A stretch of 64,000 nt of DNA from Type-B symbiont of Plautia stali (GTDB taxonomy: Bacteria; Pseudomonadota; Gammaproteobacteria; Enterobacterales; Enterobacteriaceae). Position 1 is the stretch's first letter; the number at the start of each line of letters is the position of its first letter. The position numbers and the translations under genes were made by a program. The notes under the pieces were generated by a model, which was not told the origin of the DNA, ran no database searches, and saw nothing but the letters and a program-made list of their open reading frames with translations. The DNA lies in the NCBI GenBank assembly GCA_001485295.1, contig BBOA01000011.1, positions 1-64,000 on the forward strand, read 5' to 3'. Of this stretch, positions 41,265 to 50,858 are shown in pieces.

Positions 41265-41552
41265 TCAGACTTTGCGCAGCGACACGCGCGTCAGCTGTAT
41301 GCATCCTGGCGCGGCCAGAGTCACCTGCATCGCGGCGAAATGATCGAGCGTGGCGTTCTCCACCTCGGGCAGCTCGGCCGCCTCGATGTTTTCGCAGGTT
41401 TCACCCTGCATATTGAGCAGGATCAGCGCGGCCTGCAGCGGTGGCAGGCTGGGGTTGAAGGCGGCGTTCTCGGCGTAGCGTTCGGTGACCAGTGCGCCCG
41501 TCGTGGTGCGCAGCGCAATGCCGCTGTGCGAGCCACTATAGGGCGCGTGACT
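41265..41552 (-). pseudogene. cdd: cdd remnant (cytidine deaminase, C-terminal part)
   Basis: Minus strand [48 protein letters not shown]...VTLAAPGCIQLTRVSL then TGA matches the C-terminal, structural half of Cdd (E. coli [30 protein letters not shown]). The zinc-binding catalytic half (HAE...PCGxC) is absent; the remnant starts exactly at the metG stop. Confidence 0.88.
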
Positions 41553-43583
41553 CTATTTAACCTGCATGCCCGGCTGCGCGCCGCTATCGACGGAGAACAC
41601 GAACAGATCTTTTCCGCCTGGACCGGCTAATAATACCATGCCTTCCGACACGCCGAAACGCATCTTACGCGGCGCAAGGTTAGCGACGATAATCGTCATC
41701 TTGCCGATTAGCACCGACGGATCGGGATAGGCGGCGCGGATGCCGGAGAAGATCTGGCGCTTCTCGCCGCCTAGATCGAGCTGCAGACGTAGCAGCTTAT
41801 CGGAGCCTTCCACCAGCTCAGCGTGTTCGATCAGCGCCACGCGCATATCGACTTTTGCGAAGTCGTCAATAGTAATGGTGTCGCCAATCGGCGCGTCCGC
41901 CAGCGGACCGGTCGCCGGCTGGCTGGCCGCTGCGGCATCTTCTTTCGACGTTTCAATCAGCGCGTTGATTTTGGTCATTTCGATACGTCCATAAAGCGCT
42001 TTAAACGGGGCAACCTGATGATTGAGCAGCGGCTGCGAGATGGCATCCCAGCGTAATTCGCTGTTGAGGAACGCTTCGGCGCGCTCGCTCAGGTTAGGCA
42101 GCACTGGCTTCAGCCAAGTCATCAGCACGCGGAACAGGTTGATGCCCATTGAGCAGATCGCTTGCAGGTCGGCGTCGCGTCCTTCTTCTTTCGCCACCAC
42201 CCACGGCGCCTGCTCGCCCACGTAGCGGTTCGCCAGATCGGCCAGCGCCATAATTTCGCGAATGGCGCGGCTGTACTCGCGGCTTGCCCAAGCGTCGCCG
42301 ATCTTCTCAGAAGCGTCGACAAAGGTCTGGTAGAGCGCCGGATCCGCCAGTTCGGCTGACAGCTGACCGTTAAAGCGCCTAGTCAGGAAGCTGGCATTGC
42401 GCGACGCTAGGTTCACCACTTTGTTGACGATATCGGCGTTCACGCGCTGCACGAAATCTTCTAAGTTAAGGTCGATATCGTCGATGCGCGAGGAGAGTTT
42501 GGCGGAGTAGTAGTAGCGCAGGCTGTCAGCATCCAGATGCTTCAGCCAAGTGCTCGCCTTAATAAAGGTGCCGCGCGATTTAGACATCTTGGCGCCTTTC
42601 ACTGTCACGTAGCCGTGCACGAACAGATTGTTGGGCTTGCGGAAGTCGCTGCCTTCCAGCATCGCTGGCCAGAACAGGCTGTGGAAGTAGACGATATCCT
42701 TGCCAATAAAGTGATACAGCTCGGTGGTGGAATTTTTCTTCCAGAACTCGTCGAAATCGAGATCGCCGCGCTTGTCGCACAGGTTCTTGAACGCGCCCAT
42801 ATAGCCGATCGGCGCGTCCAGCCAAACGTAAAAGTATTTGCCCGGCGTATCTAGGATCTCGAAGCCGAAGTAGGGCGCGTCGCGCGAGATATCCCACAGC
42901 TGCAGGCCATACTCGAACCACTCCTGCATTTTGTTCGCCACCTGCTCCTGCAGCGCGCCGGAGCGCGTCCAAGCCTGCAGCATGGTGCTGAACGACGGCA
43001 GATCGAAAAAGAAATGCTTAGAGTCGCGCATTTCCGGCGTCGCGCCGGAAACCACCGACTTCGGCTCGATCAGCTCGGTCGGGCTGTAAGTCGCGCCGCA
43101 TACTTCGCAGTTGTCGCCGTACTGATCCGGCGATTTGCATTTCGGACAGGTGCCCTTAACGAAACGATCCGGCAAGAACATGCCTTTTTCCGGGTCGTAG
43201 AGCTGAGAGATAGTGCGGTTTTTAATAAAACCGTTATCTTTCAGGCGCGTGTAAATCAGTTCCGACAGCACGCGGTTCTCGTCGCTGTGCGTTGAGTGGT
43301 AGTTGTCGTAGCTGATGTTAAAGCCGGCGAAATCGACCTGATGTTCCTGATTCATGTCGGCGATCATCTGCTCTGGCGGTATGCCCAGCTGCTGTGCTTT
43401 CAGCATAATCGGCGTGCCGTGCGCGTCATCGGCGCAGATGAAATAGACCTGATTGCCACGCATTCGCTGGTAACGCACCCAAATGTCTGCTTGGATATGC
43501 TCGAGCATGTGACCGAGATGGATCGATCCGTTTGCGTACGGCAGGGCGCACGTTACCATTATTTTTTTAGCGACTTGAGTCAT
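41553..43583 (-). CDS. metG: Methionyl-tRNA synthetase
   Basis: 676 residues (E. coli 677). Class I signatures [10 protein letters not shown] (HIGH-like) and [11 protein letters not shown] (KMSKS); zinc knuckle [18 protein letters not shown]; anticodon domain [14 protein letters not shown]; and a C-terminal tRNA-binding/dimerisation OB domain ([26 protein letters not shown]). Start [19 protein letters not shown]. Divergent from mrp as in E. coli. Intact, with four CTAG sites. Confidence 0.97.
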   Translation of the reverse strand: MTQVAKKIMVTCALPYANGSIHLGHMLEHIQADIWVRYQRMRGNQVYFICADDAHGTPIMLKAQQLGIPPEQMIADMNQEHQVDFAGFNISYDNYHSTHSDENRVLSELIYTRLKDNGFIKNRTISQLYDPEKGMFLPDRFVKGTCPKCKSPDQYGDNCEVCGATYSPTELIEPKSVVSGATPEMRDSKHFFFDLPSFSTMLQAWTRSGALQEQVANKMQEWFEYGLQLWDISRDAPYFGFEILDTPGKYFYVWLDAPIGYMGAFKNLCDKRGDLDFDEFWKKNSTTELYHFIGKDIVYFHSLFWPAMLEGSDFRKPNNLFVHGYVTVKGAKMSKSRGTFIKASTWLKHLDADSLRYYYSAKLSSRIDDIDLNLEDFVQRVNADIVNKVVNLASRNASFLTRRFNGQLSAELADPALYQTFVDASEKIGDAWASREYSRAIREIMALADLANRYVGEQAPWVVAKEEGRDADLQAICSMGINLFRVLMTWLKPVLPNLSERAEAFLNSELRWDAISQPLLNHQVAPFKALYGRIEMTKINALIETSKEDAAAASQPATGPLADAPIGDTITIDDFAKVDMRVALIEHAELVEGSDKLLRLQLDLGGEKRQIFSGIRAAYPDPSVLIGKMTIIVANLAPRKMRFGVSEGMVLLAGPGGKDLFVFSVDSGAQPGMQVK

Positions 43584-43751
43584 AGTTTGCGTAGCTTTCT
43601 GTTGATTGAAAAAATGGGCTTAGATGGTAACTCATGCCCTAGTGGACGTAAACACAAGGGCGGCCTAGCGTCGACCACGACGACATCTGATATGATGTTG
43701 TGTTACCGCTGAACCCAGCGACAGAGAAAATAACAATAACAAGGAGTGGGG

Positions 43752-44864
43752 ATGACAGCACAATCCTGGACATCACATTCACCTGAAGCCTTGCGCGCCG
43801 TAGTTATGGGCGTGTTCAGCGGCTTCCGGCATCCGACCCTCGAACGTAATCTCATCGCGCTGAAAGCGCTGCATCATGTGGCTCTGCTGGACGGCAAGCT
43901 GCATATCGAGCTTTTGATGCCGTTCGCTTGGGCGAGCGGGTTTGAAGAGCTGAAAACGCAGGCTAGCGCCAAACTGCTACGCCTGACCGGCTCCGAGGCG
44001 ATCGACTGGCGGCTGCGACACGATATCGCCACGCTGAAGCGCGTTAAGGGCCAGCTTGGCGTGAACGGCGTGAAAAATATTATCGCTGTCAGTTCCGGCA
44101 AGGGCGGCGTCGGTAAGTCGAGCACCGCCGTCAATATGGCGCTGGCACTGGCGGCGGAAGGGGCGCACGTCGGCATTCTCGATGCGGATATCTACGGCCC
44201 GTCGGTGCCGAATATGCTGGGCACCGAGCATGAGCGTCCCACCTCGCCCGATGGCACCCATATGGCGCCGATTATGGCGCACGGCCTCGCCACCAACTCC
44301 ATCGGTTATCTGATGACCGACGATAACGCTATGGTGTGGCGTGGCCCGATGGCGAGTAAAGCGCTGATGCAGCTGCTCAACGAGACGCTGTGGCTGGATC
44401 TCGACTATCTCGTGCTCGATATGCCGCCCGGCACTGGCGACATTCAGCTGACGCTGGTGCAGAGCGTGCCGGTGACTGGCGCGATTGTGGTGACCACGCC
44501 GCAGGATATCGCGCTGATCGACGCGCGCAAGGGCATGGTGATGTTTGAGAAAGTCAATGTGTCGATGCTGGGCGTGGTGGAGAATATGAGCCTGCATATC
44601 TGCAGCCACTGCGGTTTCCACGAGCCGATCTTCGGCACCGGCGGCGCGCAAAAGCTGGTGGCGGATTATCAGACTCAGCTGCTGGCGCAGCTGCCGCTGC
44701 ATATCAACCTGCGCGAAGATCTGGATGACGGTGAGCCTACTGTTATCCACCGCCCTGAAAGCGAGTTTACCGCGCTTTACCGCCAGCTGACAGGCCGGGT
44801 TGCGGCGCGTCTCTACTGGCAGGGTGAGGTGATCCCCGGCGACATCACCTTCCGCGCGCTGTAG
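43752..44864 (+). CDS. mrp: Mrp (ApbC), Fe-S cluster carrier ATPase
   Basis: 370 residues. The DUF59/FeS_assembly_P N-terminus (EALRAVVMGVFSGFRHPTLERNL) is followed by a P-loop NTPase: deviant Walker A SSGKGGVGKSSTAVNMA, switch I LDADIYGPSVPNML, switch II DMPPGTGDIQLTL and the cluster-binding CxxC in LHICSHCGFHEPIFG. The ATG at 43752 is chosen because AAGGAG lies 5 nt upstream; an upstream in-frame GTG at 43746 overlaps that Shine-Dalgarno. The stop is TAG. Intact. Confidence 0.96.
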   Translation: MTAQSWTSHSPEALRAVVMGVFSGFRHPTLERNLIALKALHHVALLDGKLHIELLMPFAWASGFEELKTQASAKLLRLTGSEAIDWRLRHDIATLKRVKGQLGVNGVKNIIAVSSGKGGVGKSSTAVNMALALAAEGAHVGILDADIYGPSVPNMLGTEHERPTSPDGTHMAPIMAHGLATNSIGYLMTDDNAMVWRGPMASKALMQLLNETLWLDLDYLVLDMPPGTGDIQLTLVQSVPVTGAIVVTTPQDIALIDARKGMVMFEKVNVSMLGVVENMSLHICSHCGFHEPIFGTGGAQKLVADYQTQLLAQLPLHINLREDLDDGEPTVIHRPESEFTALYRQLTGRVAARLYWQGEVIPGDITFRAL

Positions 44865-44887
44865 GTCTGCGCACCGCTGGCGTCGCC

Positions 44888-45249
44888 TCAGGACGTCAGC
44901 GGAAAGTGCATCAGCACATATTTTCCCTGCTCGCTTTCACCTTGTTCATTAGCAAACACTTTAACGCGCCAGTGCTGGTAAACCGTTCCTGCACTTTCTC
45001 TAGCAGCGAGCTGCCGACGCCGTGTCCCTGATAAGCGGGATCGACGTAGAGACTGTGCAAGAAATTGTCGTTTTCCAGCACGTCGGCAAATCCGACGCGA
45101 TGGCCGTCCAGCTCAGCCACCCAGATGGTCTCCCTCAGAATAACCCCATCGAAATCCTCCAGCTGCCAACGCCAGTTATGGCGACGCACGGCCAAAAACA
45201 GGGTTCGCAGGAATGGACGAGCGGCTTCGATATAAGAACGAATCTGCAC
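44888..45249 (-). pseudogene. GNAT acetyltransferase, probably with a small internal deletion
   Basis: MQIRSYIEAARPFLRTLFLAVRRHNWRW starts a GNAT fold; acetyl-CoA motif A is complete (LHSLYVDPAYQGHGVGSSLLEKV). After TSTGALK the frame as read ends KVKASRENMC at 44911, whereas the next frame reads EQGESEQGKYVLMHFPLTS then TGA at 44888, a normal-looking GNAT C-terminus. The usual NERALAFYxKHGF block between them is missing. I therefore read it as a deletion plus frameshift. A functional short protein cannot be excluded. Confidence 0.6.
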
Positions 45250-45381
45250 GGATAAACTCCCTTAGCGCCTTCTCTACAAAATTAGCAGTTCTTCTATGAA
45301 AAGATAAACGGCGTTAAATTAAGGTGCTTTGCGTGTAGAATGCCGGGGCGGCGTCAATAGTGGTGCGGTTTGCCGCGTTTG

Positions 45382-45418
45382 ATAGCTTTCGTTTATCTGA
45401 TTGATAACGACTGCGTAT
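45382..45418 (+). promoter_or_regulatory. Candidate OxyR site upstream of ahpC
   Basis: ATAGCTTTCGTTTAT and ATAACGACTGCGTAT are two 15-nt half elements separated by exactly 7 nt, the 37-bp layout of the OxyR motif (ATAGnTnnnAnCTAT twice). It lies about 60 nt before the ahpC start; ahpCF is OxyR-activated in enterobacteria. Confidence 0.55.
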
Positions 45419-45476
45419 TAGAAATTGGGCCGAAAATTTTGTAACATGCATCGCATCTTTTAGCGGAGGACTTCAG

Positions 45477-46040
45477 ATGTCTATCATTAACACAAAAATC
45501 AAACCGTTCAAAAATGCTGCGTTTAAAAACGGCGAGTTCATCGACGTAACTGAGAAAGACGTTGAAGGTAAATGGAGTGTTTTCTTCTTTTATCCAGCTG
45601 ACTTCACCTTCGTTTGCCCGACCGAACTGGGCGACGTGGCTGATCACTACGAAGAATTTCAGAAACTGGGCGTAGATATTTACTCTGTTTCTACCGACAC
45701 CCACTTTACCCACAAAGCTTGGCACGGTTCTTCCGACACCATCGCAAAAATCCAGTATGCGATGATTGGCGACCCAACTGGCGCGCTGACCCGCAACTTC
45801 GAAATCATGCGCGAAGCGGAAGGTCTGGCTGACCGCGGCACCTTCATCGTTGACCCGGAAGGCATCATCCAAACGACCGAAATCACCGCTGAAGGTATCG
45901 GCCGCGACGCGTCTGACCTGCTGCGTAAAGTGAAAGCGGCGCAGTACGTTGCTTCTCACCCAGGCGAAGTTTGCCCGGCTAAATGGAAAGAAGGCGACGC
46001 AACTCTGACTCCATCTCTGGACTTGGTTGGCAAAATCTAA
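45477..46040 (+). CDS. ahpC: AhpC, alkyl hydroperoxide peroxiredoxin
   Basis: 187 residues, the E. coli length. Typical 2-Cys peroxiredoxin: peroxidatic Cys in [11 protein letters not shown], resolving Cys in [11 protein letters not shown]. Strong ribosome-binding site GGAGGA. Codon use is conservative and no CTAG occurs, as expected of a highly expressed gene. It reduces H2O2 and organic peroxides but needs AhpF (or another donor) for recycling, and the adjacent ahpF is truncated. Intact. Confidence 0.97.
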   Translation: MSIINTKIKPFKNAAFKNGEFIDVTEKDVEGKWSVFFFYPADFTFVCPTELGDVADHYEEFQKLGVDIYSVSTDTHFTHKAWHGSSDTIAKIQYAMIGDPTGALTRNFEIMREAEGLADRGTFIVDPEGIIQTTEITAEGIGRDASDLLRKVKAAQYVASHPGEVCPAKWKEGDATLTPSLDLVGKI

Positions 46041-46068
46041 TTTCGTACCGGTTTTTCGATCTTTCTCT

Positions 46069-46094
46069 ATCGGGTGCTGCGGCACCCGATTTCT
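46069..46094 (+). terminator. Terminator or attenuator after ahpC
   Basis: TCGGGTGC and GCACCCGA form an 8-bp stem with a small loop, followed by TTTCTT. It sits between ahpC and the ahpF remnant. Confidence 0.7.
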
Positions 46095-46113
46095 TCTGAC
46101 AGGAACTCACTAG

Positions 46114-46578
46114 GTGCCCGACACCAATTTAAATTAAAAACCCATCTCAAGGCCTAATTTGAGAAATTAACTAAGCCTATTGAGTTGATCGCCACCTTGG
46201 GCGATGGCGCCAAATCAGCGGAAATTCGCGATTTGCTGGCGGATATCGCAAGCCTGTCTGAAAAGGTCAGCTTCCGCAAAGAGAACTATCGTCCGGTGCG
46301 CAAACTCTCTTTCTGATCACCAACTTTGGCTCGCACAGCGGCCCGTGCTTTACCGGTTCGCCGATGGGTCATGAGTTCACCTCACTGGTGCTGACCGGCG
46401 GTCATCCGTCGAAAAAGACGCAGAGCCTGCTGGACTAGGTTGCGGCGCTGGAGAGCGACCTGCATTTTGAAACTTACTACTCGCTGTCATGCCACAACTG
46501 CCCTGACGTGGTACAGGCGTTGAACCTGATGGCGATCATCAACCCACGCGTCTCGCACACGACGATTGACGGCAGCAT
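46114..46578 (+). pseudogene. ahpF: ahpF remnant (N-terminal domain of the AhpC reductase)
   Basis: From a GTG at 46114: PDTNL, then in shifting frames [83 protein letters not shown] (Gln expected), [39 protein letters not shown]. The CHNC redox pair of the N-terminal domain is present, but the whole thioredoxin-reductase-like FAD/NADPH part (about 330 residues) is cut off at 46578, where AT-rich unrelated DNA begins. Confidence 0.92.
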
Positions 46579-46795
46579 AAAGATAGTGATTATACTAAGA
46601 AAATGCTTCCTATTCATAGCTTAATATGTTTAACGTATAATAAATATTACCAGACATAATTTTATCTAAAGAAGCTTTTTTATACCTAAAAATTAGAACA
46701 CAAAATTCATCCTGTGATTTGGGGCTAAAATCGATAATGTTCCTTTCGGCCCTCCTGACGACCATTTTTGGATCATTCTAAGTGTATACTATAAT
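46579..46795. other. AT-rich stretch after the ahpF breakpoint
   Basis: Strikingly AT-rich compared with the flanking genes. No gene seen. It begins exactly where ahpF homology stops, so it marks the left edge of an inserted or rearranged segment. Confidence 0.55.
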
Positions 46796-47949
46796 TTAGT
46801 AGGCCACCGCTGCCGACGATCTTGTAATCGAAATCTGAGAATGATGGCTATAATCTTTGTTGTAATTATTAATGAAAGACTTTCCCCCGAAAAAGGTTTC
46901 ATATCCAGTTTCCCCAATAGTACCTTCTCCGACTTGGAGCATACACATAAATGCCCTAGCTCTTGCTTCTTCAAGAGCTAGTATAGAGAAATTTATAGCA
47001 TCAAGAAAAACTATTGGATACATATGCCAGACAGATTCACCTTTATCAAACAGTAGCCCCTAGCTCATCCACTCGCAATCATCCAGATAGAAACGGCACA
47101 CTGCTGCCTGCTGCATACCCTTATCAGGGGTAATCCGCTCGGCCAGCCAGCTACAGGCGTCCCGTATCCAGCCTTCACGCAGCGATTTTTTCATGTCGCT
47201 GTCTGACCGCTCTGATAGCGCAAAAACTCTCGCTCTGTTAGGTAATACTGGCTTAACTCGTCCACATCATCCTAGCTCATCCACGCATGAGGCTGTATCT
47301 AATATTACGACTTACCATCACTGTTCTGTAGGTTGCATTTACCACGCTCCAGCACCTTACCGCCGTTTCCCCAGACGAATATATTTTTATCAGTTGTGAC
47401 GTTGCTTGGATTGCTGAGAAAATCCGGCATACGTGAATCGGGACTCAGAACTTGAATATGGGTAAAGTAGCGGATATCTGTTTTTCCCATTCCCACAGGG
47501 TAGATATCTTTTGCCAGAAAGCCCACTGCATCTCCGGCAAGGATGTTGACAAAGACAGACGGTTTAACCATGCTATTAAGCTCGCCCAGTGCGATGGCGT
47601 GTTGCATCCACGTAGGCAAGGCCGCGTGTCGTTCCCCGGCCTGAGTCATATACTCAGGCAGCAATGTCACCCAGAAAGCCTCTCCTGTGGCTTCGCCTTT
47701 ATCATTCAGGGATTTAACCAGACCAAACGACTGTGTTTTACCATAGTTGTGGAACTGTGCCTCTTTCAGAATAATGGCGCTGCTGCCGGTGTTGAAGTAA
47801 CCTTTGCCCGGTAGGATATCTGCCACGCCGCTAGCGGATGTGCTAGCGTCATAGCTGTCCGCCGGGTATCTGAGCACGGTTTGTAAGGCTTTTATAGATA
47901 TGCGGAAAGCGGCGCTAATCCCATGTACAGGGAGTAAAAATCCAGCCAT
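46796..47949 (-). pseudogene. Lysozyme-like secreted effector (muramidase) remnant, probable T6SS-type toxin
   Basis: One minus-strand gene in pieces. 47949-47305 is open: MAGFLLPVHGISAAFRIS, ADILPGKGYFNTGSSAIILKEAQFHNYGKTQ, then an SH3-like region AGDAVGFLAKDIYPVGMG, THIQVLSPDSRMPDFLSNPSNV. After stops and frameshifts come HAWMS, DDVDELSQYYL, SLREGWIRDACSWLAERITPDKGMQQAAVCRFYLDDCEWM, and 47023-46796 MYPIVFLDAINF, RARAFMCMLQVGEGT, GYETFFGGKSFI, RSSAAVAY: the start of a lysozyme-like muramidase domain. The layout resembles large T6SS-linked peptidoglycan hydrolases. Both domain recognition and T6SS link are from memory of the family. It ends truncated in AT-rich DNA. Confidence 0.6.
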
Positions 47950-48180
47950 AAGCTTTCCTGTTGCGGGTCAGGTTTACAGGTGGATTTAAATACTGAAGGG
48001 TCTGCTTATTGTATATGCTGGTCAGGTAGTCTTGGTTGACACGCTAGGCGACAACCTCACCGTCTGCCATGCACTGAAGGGGAATTACGCTATCCGTATT
48101 ATCTTCTTTTAGTATTTTTCTTTCAGGTCCCTATATTCTTTTCCGTCATTTTTACGAGCGGGTAAGACAGATTTTTATTC
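47933..48180 (-). pseudogene. Unidentified gene remnant upstream of and overlapping the muramidase gene
   Basis: Minus strand: LPARKNDGKEYRDLKEK, a frameshift, EDNTDSVIPLQCMADGEVVA, TAG, RVNQDYLTSIYNKQTLQYLNPPVN...AYGWIFTPCTWD then TAG. Its stop lies past the start of the muramidase gene, an overlap typical of co-transcribed effector clusters. Family unknown; the reading order suggests a partner protein of the effector. Confidence 0.45.
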
Positions 48181-48517
48181 GCACAGTTCTTTGAAGCTAA
48201 AAAATAAAAGTTTGATCATTGTGGTTAGCTTATTTTACAAGCAATAACGCTATGCGCAATACGTATTAGACTTAAGCAAAAATCCGTTTTTTGACTATTT
48301 ATAGTGACACCTCAAACTTTGCACAGTATGTAGATTTTACTGCTAAGGCATCACAAGCCAGCTTCGCATTACTAGGCTCTTTTTTTTGTACCTAGGGTGA
48401 GTGTAAAGAAGGATTCAGGCGTATTTCACGGTGAAGAAGCGATAACTAGAAAGACAGGCTTGCACCAGTAAGCAACTTCCCCTAATCTGGCAAAAAGTAA
48501 GCTATTTTGTACCAATG
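48181..48517. other. AT-rich stretch before the TPP riboswitch
   Basis: Low GC, no gene recognised on either strand. Likely the right part of the foreign patch that began at about 46579, plus the old thiM promoter at its right end. Confidence 0.45.
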
Positions 48518-48595
48518 ACTTGGGGTGCCCTTCTACGTGAGGGCTAAGAAATACTCGTAATACCTGATCTGGATAATGCCAGTGTAGGGAAGTCA
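48518..48595 (+). promoter_or_regulatory. TPP riboswitch (thi box) of thiM, with a changed core base
   Basis: ACTTGGGGTGCCC, GGGCTAAGA, ACCTGATCTGGATAATGCC and AGTGTAGGGAAGTCA give the conserved order of the thi-box aptamer just before thiM. The near-invariant CTGAGA reads CTAAGA, a G-to-A change in the pyrimidine-sensing loop, which should weaken or abolish thiamine pyrophosphate binding. Confidence 0.85.
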
Positions 48596-48596
48596 G

Positions 48597-48896
48597 ATGC
48601 CCGACCGCATTCGCCTTCTTGTCCGACGGTTGGGAGCTATGGTGATCCACCAACCTCAACGTTTTTCCGACGCGCATTTCGCGCTCGTTCTTGCCCGTTT
48701 CGTCCAGCGTAAGCCACTAGTGCACTTGCATGACCAACGACGTGATGCAGAACGTCACCGCCAACGTCTTGCTAGCGCTTTACGCTTCGCCCGCCATGGT
48801 GATCGATCCTGAAGAGGCTGCGCAGTTCGTCGTGCTGGCCGACGCGTTGCTGATCAATGTTGGCACGCCGACCCGCGATCGTCGCGACGCCATGCT
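48597..48896 (+). pseudogene. thiM: thiM remnant (hydroxyethylthiazole kinase)
   Basis: The ATG at 48597 directly follows the riboswitch. The N-terminus is poorly conserved; a frameshift at about 48730 separates KPLVH from [58 protein letters not shown], the ThiM substrate-binding region. Thereafter the sequence becomes thiD, so the ATP-binding C-terminal half is missing. Confidence 0.88.
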
Positions 48897-49043
48897 GGCG
48901 GTGCTGCGTCCGCGTAATGACAGGCTAGGCAAACACGCTGCGCGAGGCGAAAGCTTGGCTGTAGTAGGCGCTGATCGAGGCGGATACTCTGGAAGTGGGC
49001 AACGGCATCGGGCCGATGCACCATTTTCATCGCTGGTGGTAAT
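48897..49043 (+). pseudogene. thiD: thiD remnant (HMP-P kinase, C-terminal end)
   Basis: VLRPRN, then with frame change [33 protein letters not shown] and TAA. It matches the last residues of ThiD (EAKSWL, ADTLEVGHGIGPVHHFHAWW). The remainder of thiD has been deleted together with the end of thiM. Thiamine salvage from this locus is lost. Confidence 0.85.
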
Positions 49044-49102
49044 AAACGGAGACGAAAAAGGCTAGCACCGCGCTGGCCTTTTTACTGAGATTCAGAGCAG
49101 GT

Positions 49103-49789
49103 TTAAGGCGACTCAAACCACTCGCTGTTGCGCTCGGCAATGAGCGTAATAGAAAAAATCATCTCCTGAAGATGGCGACGTATCGCTGCTTCGGCCGCAT
49201 CGGCATCATGTGCTTTCAACGCCGACAGTATCTCTTCGTGATGCTGGATCAGGCTCTCCGGCGGCGAGACTTCGCTCAGCGTCAGAAAGCGCACGCGGTC
49301 CATCGCTGCTTTGATATTCTCTACCGTCTCCCACGCCAGCGCACAGTGGATGCTTTCGGCAATCAGACGGTGAAACTCATCGTCGAGGCTGAGAAACGCT
49401 TGGCTGTCATGGCGTTCCGCCGCCATTTTTTGCAGCTGCAGGTTGTGCTCCAGCGCAATCTGCACCACAGGCTCAATCTCCAGCGCGGCGCGGCGCACCA
49501 CAGACACCTCCACCGCTTCGCGAATAAAGCGGCTATCCGCGACGCGGTGCGCGGAGATCTTGCGCACGAAGGTGCCGCGCTGTGGCAGCACTTGTACCAG
49601 TCCCGCCTCCGCCAGCTTGATAAAGGCTTCGCGCACCGGCTGACGCGACACGTTAAAGCGGGCCGACACTTCTTTTTCTGACAGCAGCGACCCCGGCTGG
49701 ATGACGCAGGTCACGATATCCTTACGCAGATAACGATAAATCTGCTGGTTAACCGGCTCGCTAGTGGTGATGGTATAGGCGATTGACAT
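49103..49789 (-). CDS. rspR: RspR-like GntR-family regulator
   Basis: 228 residues, the same as E. coli RspR (YdfH). N-terminal winged helix PVNQQIYRYLRKDIVTCVIQPGSLLSEKEVSARFNVSRQPVREAFIKLAEAGLVQVLPQRGTFVRKI, then a FadR-type all-helical ligand domain (DDEFHRLIAESIHC, HHEEILSALKAHDADAAEAAIRRHLQE, with metal-binding-type His). In E. coli RspR represses rspAB. Here every presumed target next to it is a pseudogene, but the regulator is undamaged. Confidence 0.9.
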   Translation of the reverse strand: MSIAYTITTSEPVNQQIYRYLRKDIVTCVIQPGSLLSEKEVSARFNVSRQPVREAFIKLAEAGLVQVLPQRGTFVRKISAHRVADSRFIREAVEVSVVRRAALEIEPVVQIALEHNLQLQKMAAERHDSQAFLSLDDEFHRLIAESIHCALAWETVENIKAAMDRVRFLTLSEVSPPESLIQHHEEILSALKAHDADAAEAAIRRHLQEMIFSITLIAERNSEWFESP

Positions 49790-49909
49790 GCAGCATATCC
49801 GTATTACGGCTGGCTGCAGCCAGCCCGTTGGGAAAGTGTCAGTCTAATCATCGCGCTGCGACTGCGCCAGCGCTTTTGATACTGAACAATTACAGCGAGT
49901 TGACCACCT

Positions 49910-50812
49910 CAGACACCGTGGCGCGCGCTGTGTGCGCGCAGCTGCAGCCAGAAGCGCGTTAGCGTCGCCACTACTGCCGCATTCTGCGCCAGATCCTTGT
50001 CGAATACCGCTTTCATGCCCAACAGCGCCCTTGGCGCTGTTGGGCATGTGCTCTGCTAGTTCCGCCTCCAGCGGAGCGGATCGTGGATCTCGACGGGCAC
50101 GCCTTGCTCATCCACGCTGCCGACATAGCGCATCCAGCCTGCCACGCCCAGCAGCAAATCGCAGTTGCTACCGTTTTTCAGATGCCAGCAGCAAACTGTT
50201 GAGCAGACGCTGCGGCAGCTTCTGCGTGCCGTCGGTGGCGATCTGGTAAGTGCGATGCTTAACGGGCGATCAGCGAGTCGGCGTAGGCTGTTAAATCCGC
50301 GCCCTACAGGCGCAGCGTCGGTGCCTGCTGCTCCAGTATCAGCCGACGCGCAGCGCGGCGCATCAGGATGCGCCAAATCGTGCATGATATGAGATGCTCT
50401 GGATTCAAGTCGCCGCTGGCGGGTGGTGGTAGCCTTTCCCCGTCGCCGTCATAGAAACGATCGCCACGTCCAACTGGCTCATGGCGCCGACACCGCCTCG
50501 ATGCCGTCGCCTTTGCTGTGCAGCACCGAGGTGATCACGCCGATCACGCGCGTATGCAGCGAGTCGCCGGCCATCTCGGTAAGGGTATACAGATGATCCT
50601 GCTGACGCAGCGCCTGAATCAGCTCGCCGCTGTTGAGGTTCACTTCGCAGTAGCTCCAGTCGCTGCCCTAGTTCCGCCAGTTTGTCGCTGCAGAGCGCCT
50701 GATGGGTGCTGTGTAACGCGCTGGAACCGATATGCACCATGCGGGTTTTCAGTTTGCAGCGATCGTAGCGCGGGCGCTGCACGTCGGCGGGAAGGCGATT
50801 AATCTCTAACAT
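49910..50812 (-). pseudogene. ydfI: ydfI remnant (mannitol dehydrogenase-family oxidoreductase)
   Basis: Start at 50812: MLEINRLPADVQRPRYDRCKLKTRMVHIGSSALHSTHQA (family VHLGFGAFHRAHQ), then in other frames HLYTLTEMAGD, RVIGVITSVLH, VAIVSMTATGKGYHHPPA; then a jump to YADSLIAR, RTYQIATDGTQKLPQRLLNSL, LLLGVAGWMRYVGSVDEQGVPVEIHDPL and KAVFDKDLAQNAAVVATL. The central catalytic segment (about 170 residues including the Lys/Asn active-site region) is deleted. Confidence 0.88.
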
Positions 50813-50858
50813 AGTCCGTCCTTATAGCAAACGGGGCGTACTAAGCCCCGTGATTCAG

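Noticed and set aside
46579-48517. Intact toxin-immunity pair
   Set aside because: The muramidase gene has several stops and frameshifts and is truncated; no separate intact small immunity-like gene is visible.
48426-48677. An 83-codon minus-strand frame over the TPP riboswitch
   Set aside because: It is antisense to the conserved thi-box aptamer and the thiM start; no family resemblance.
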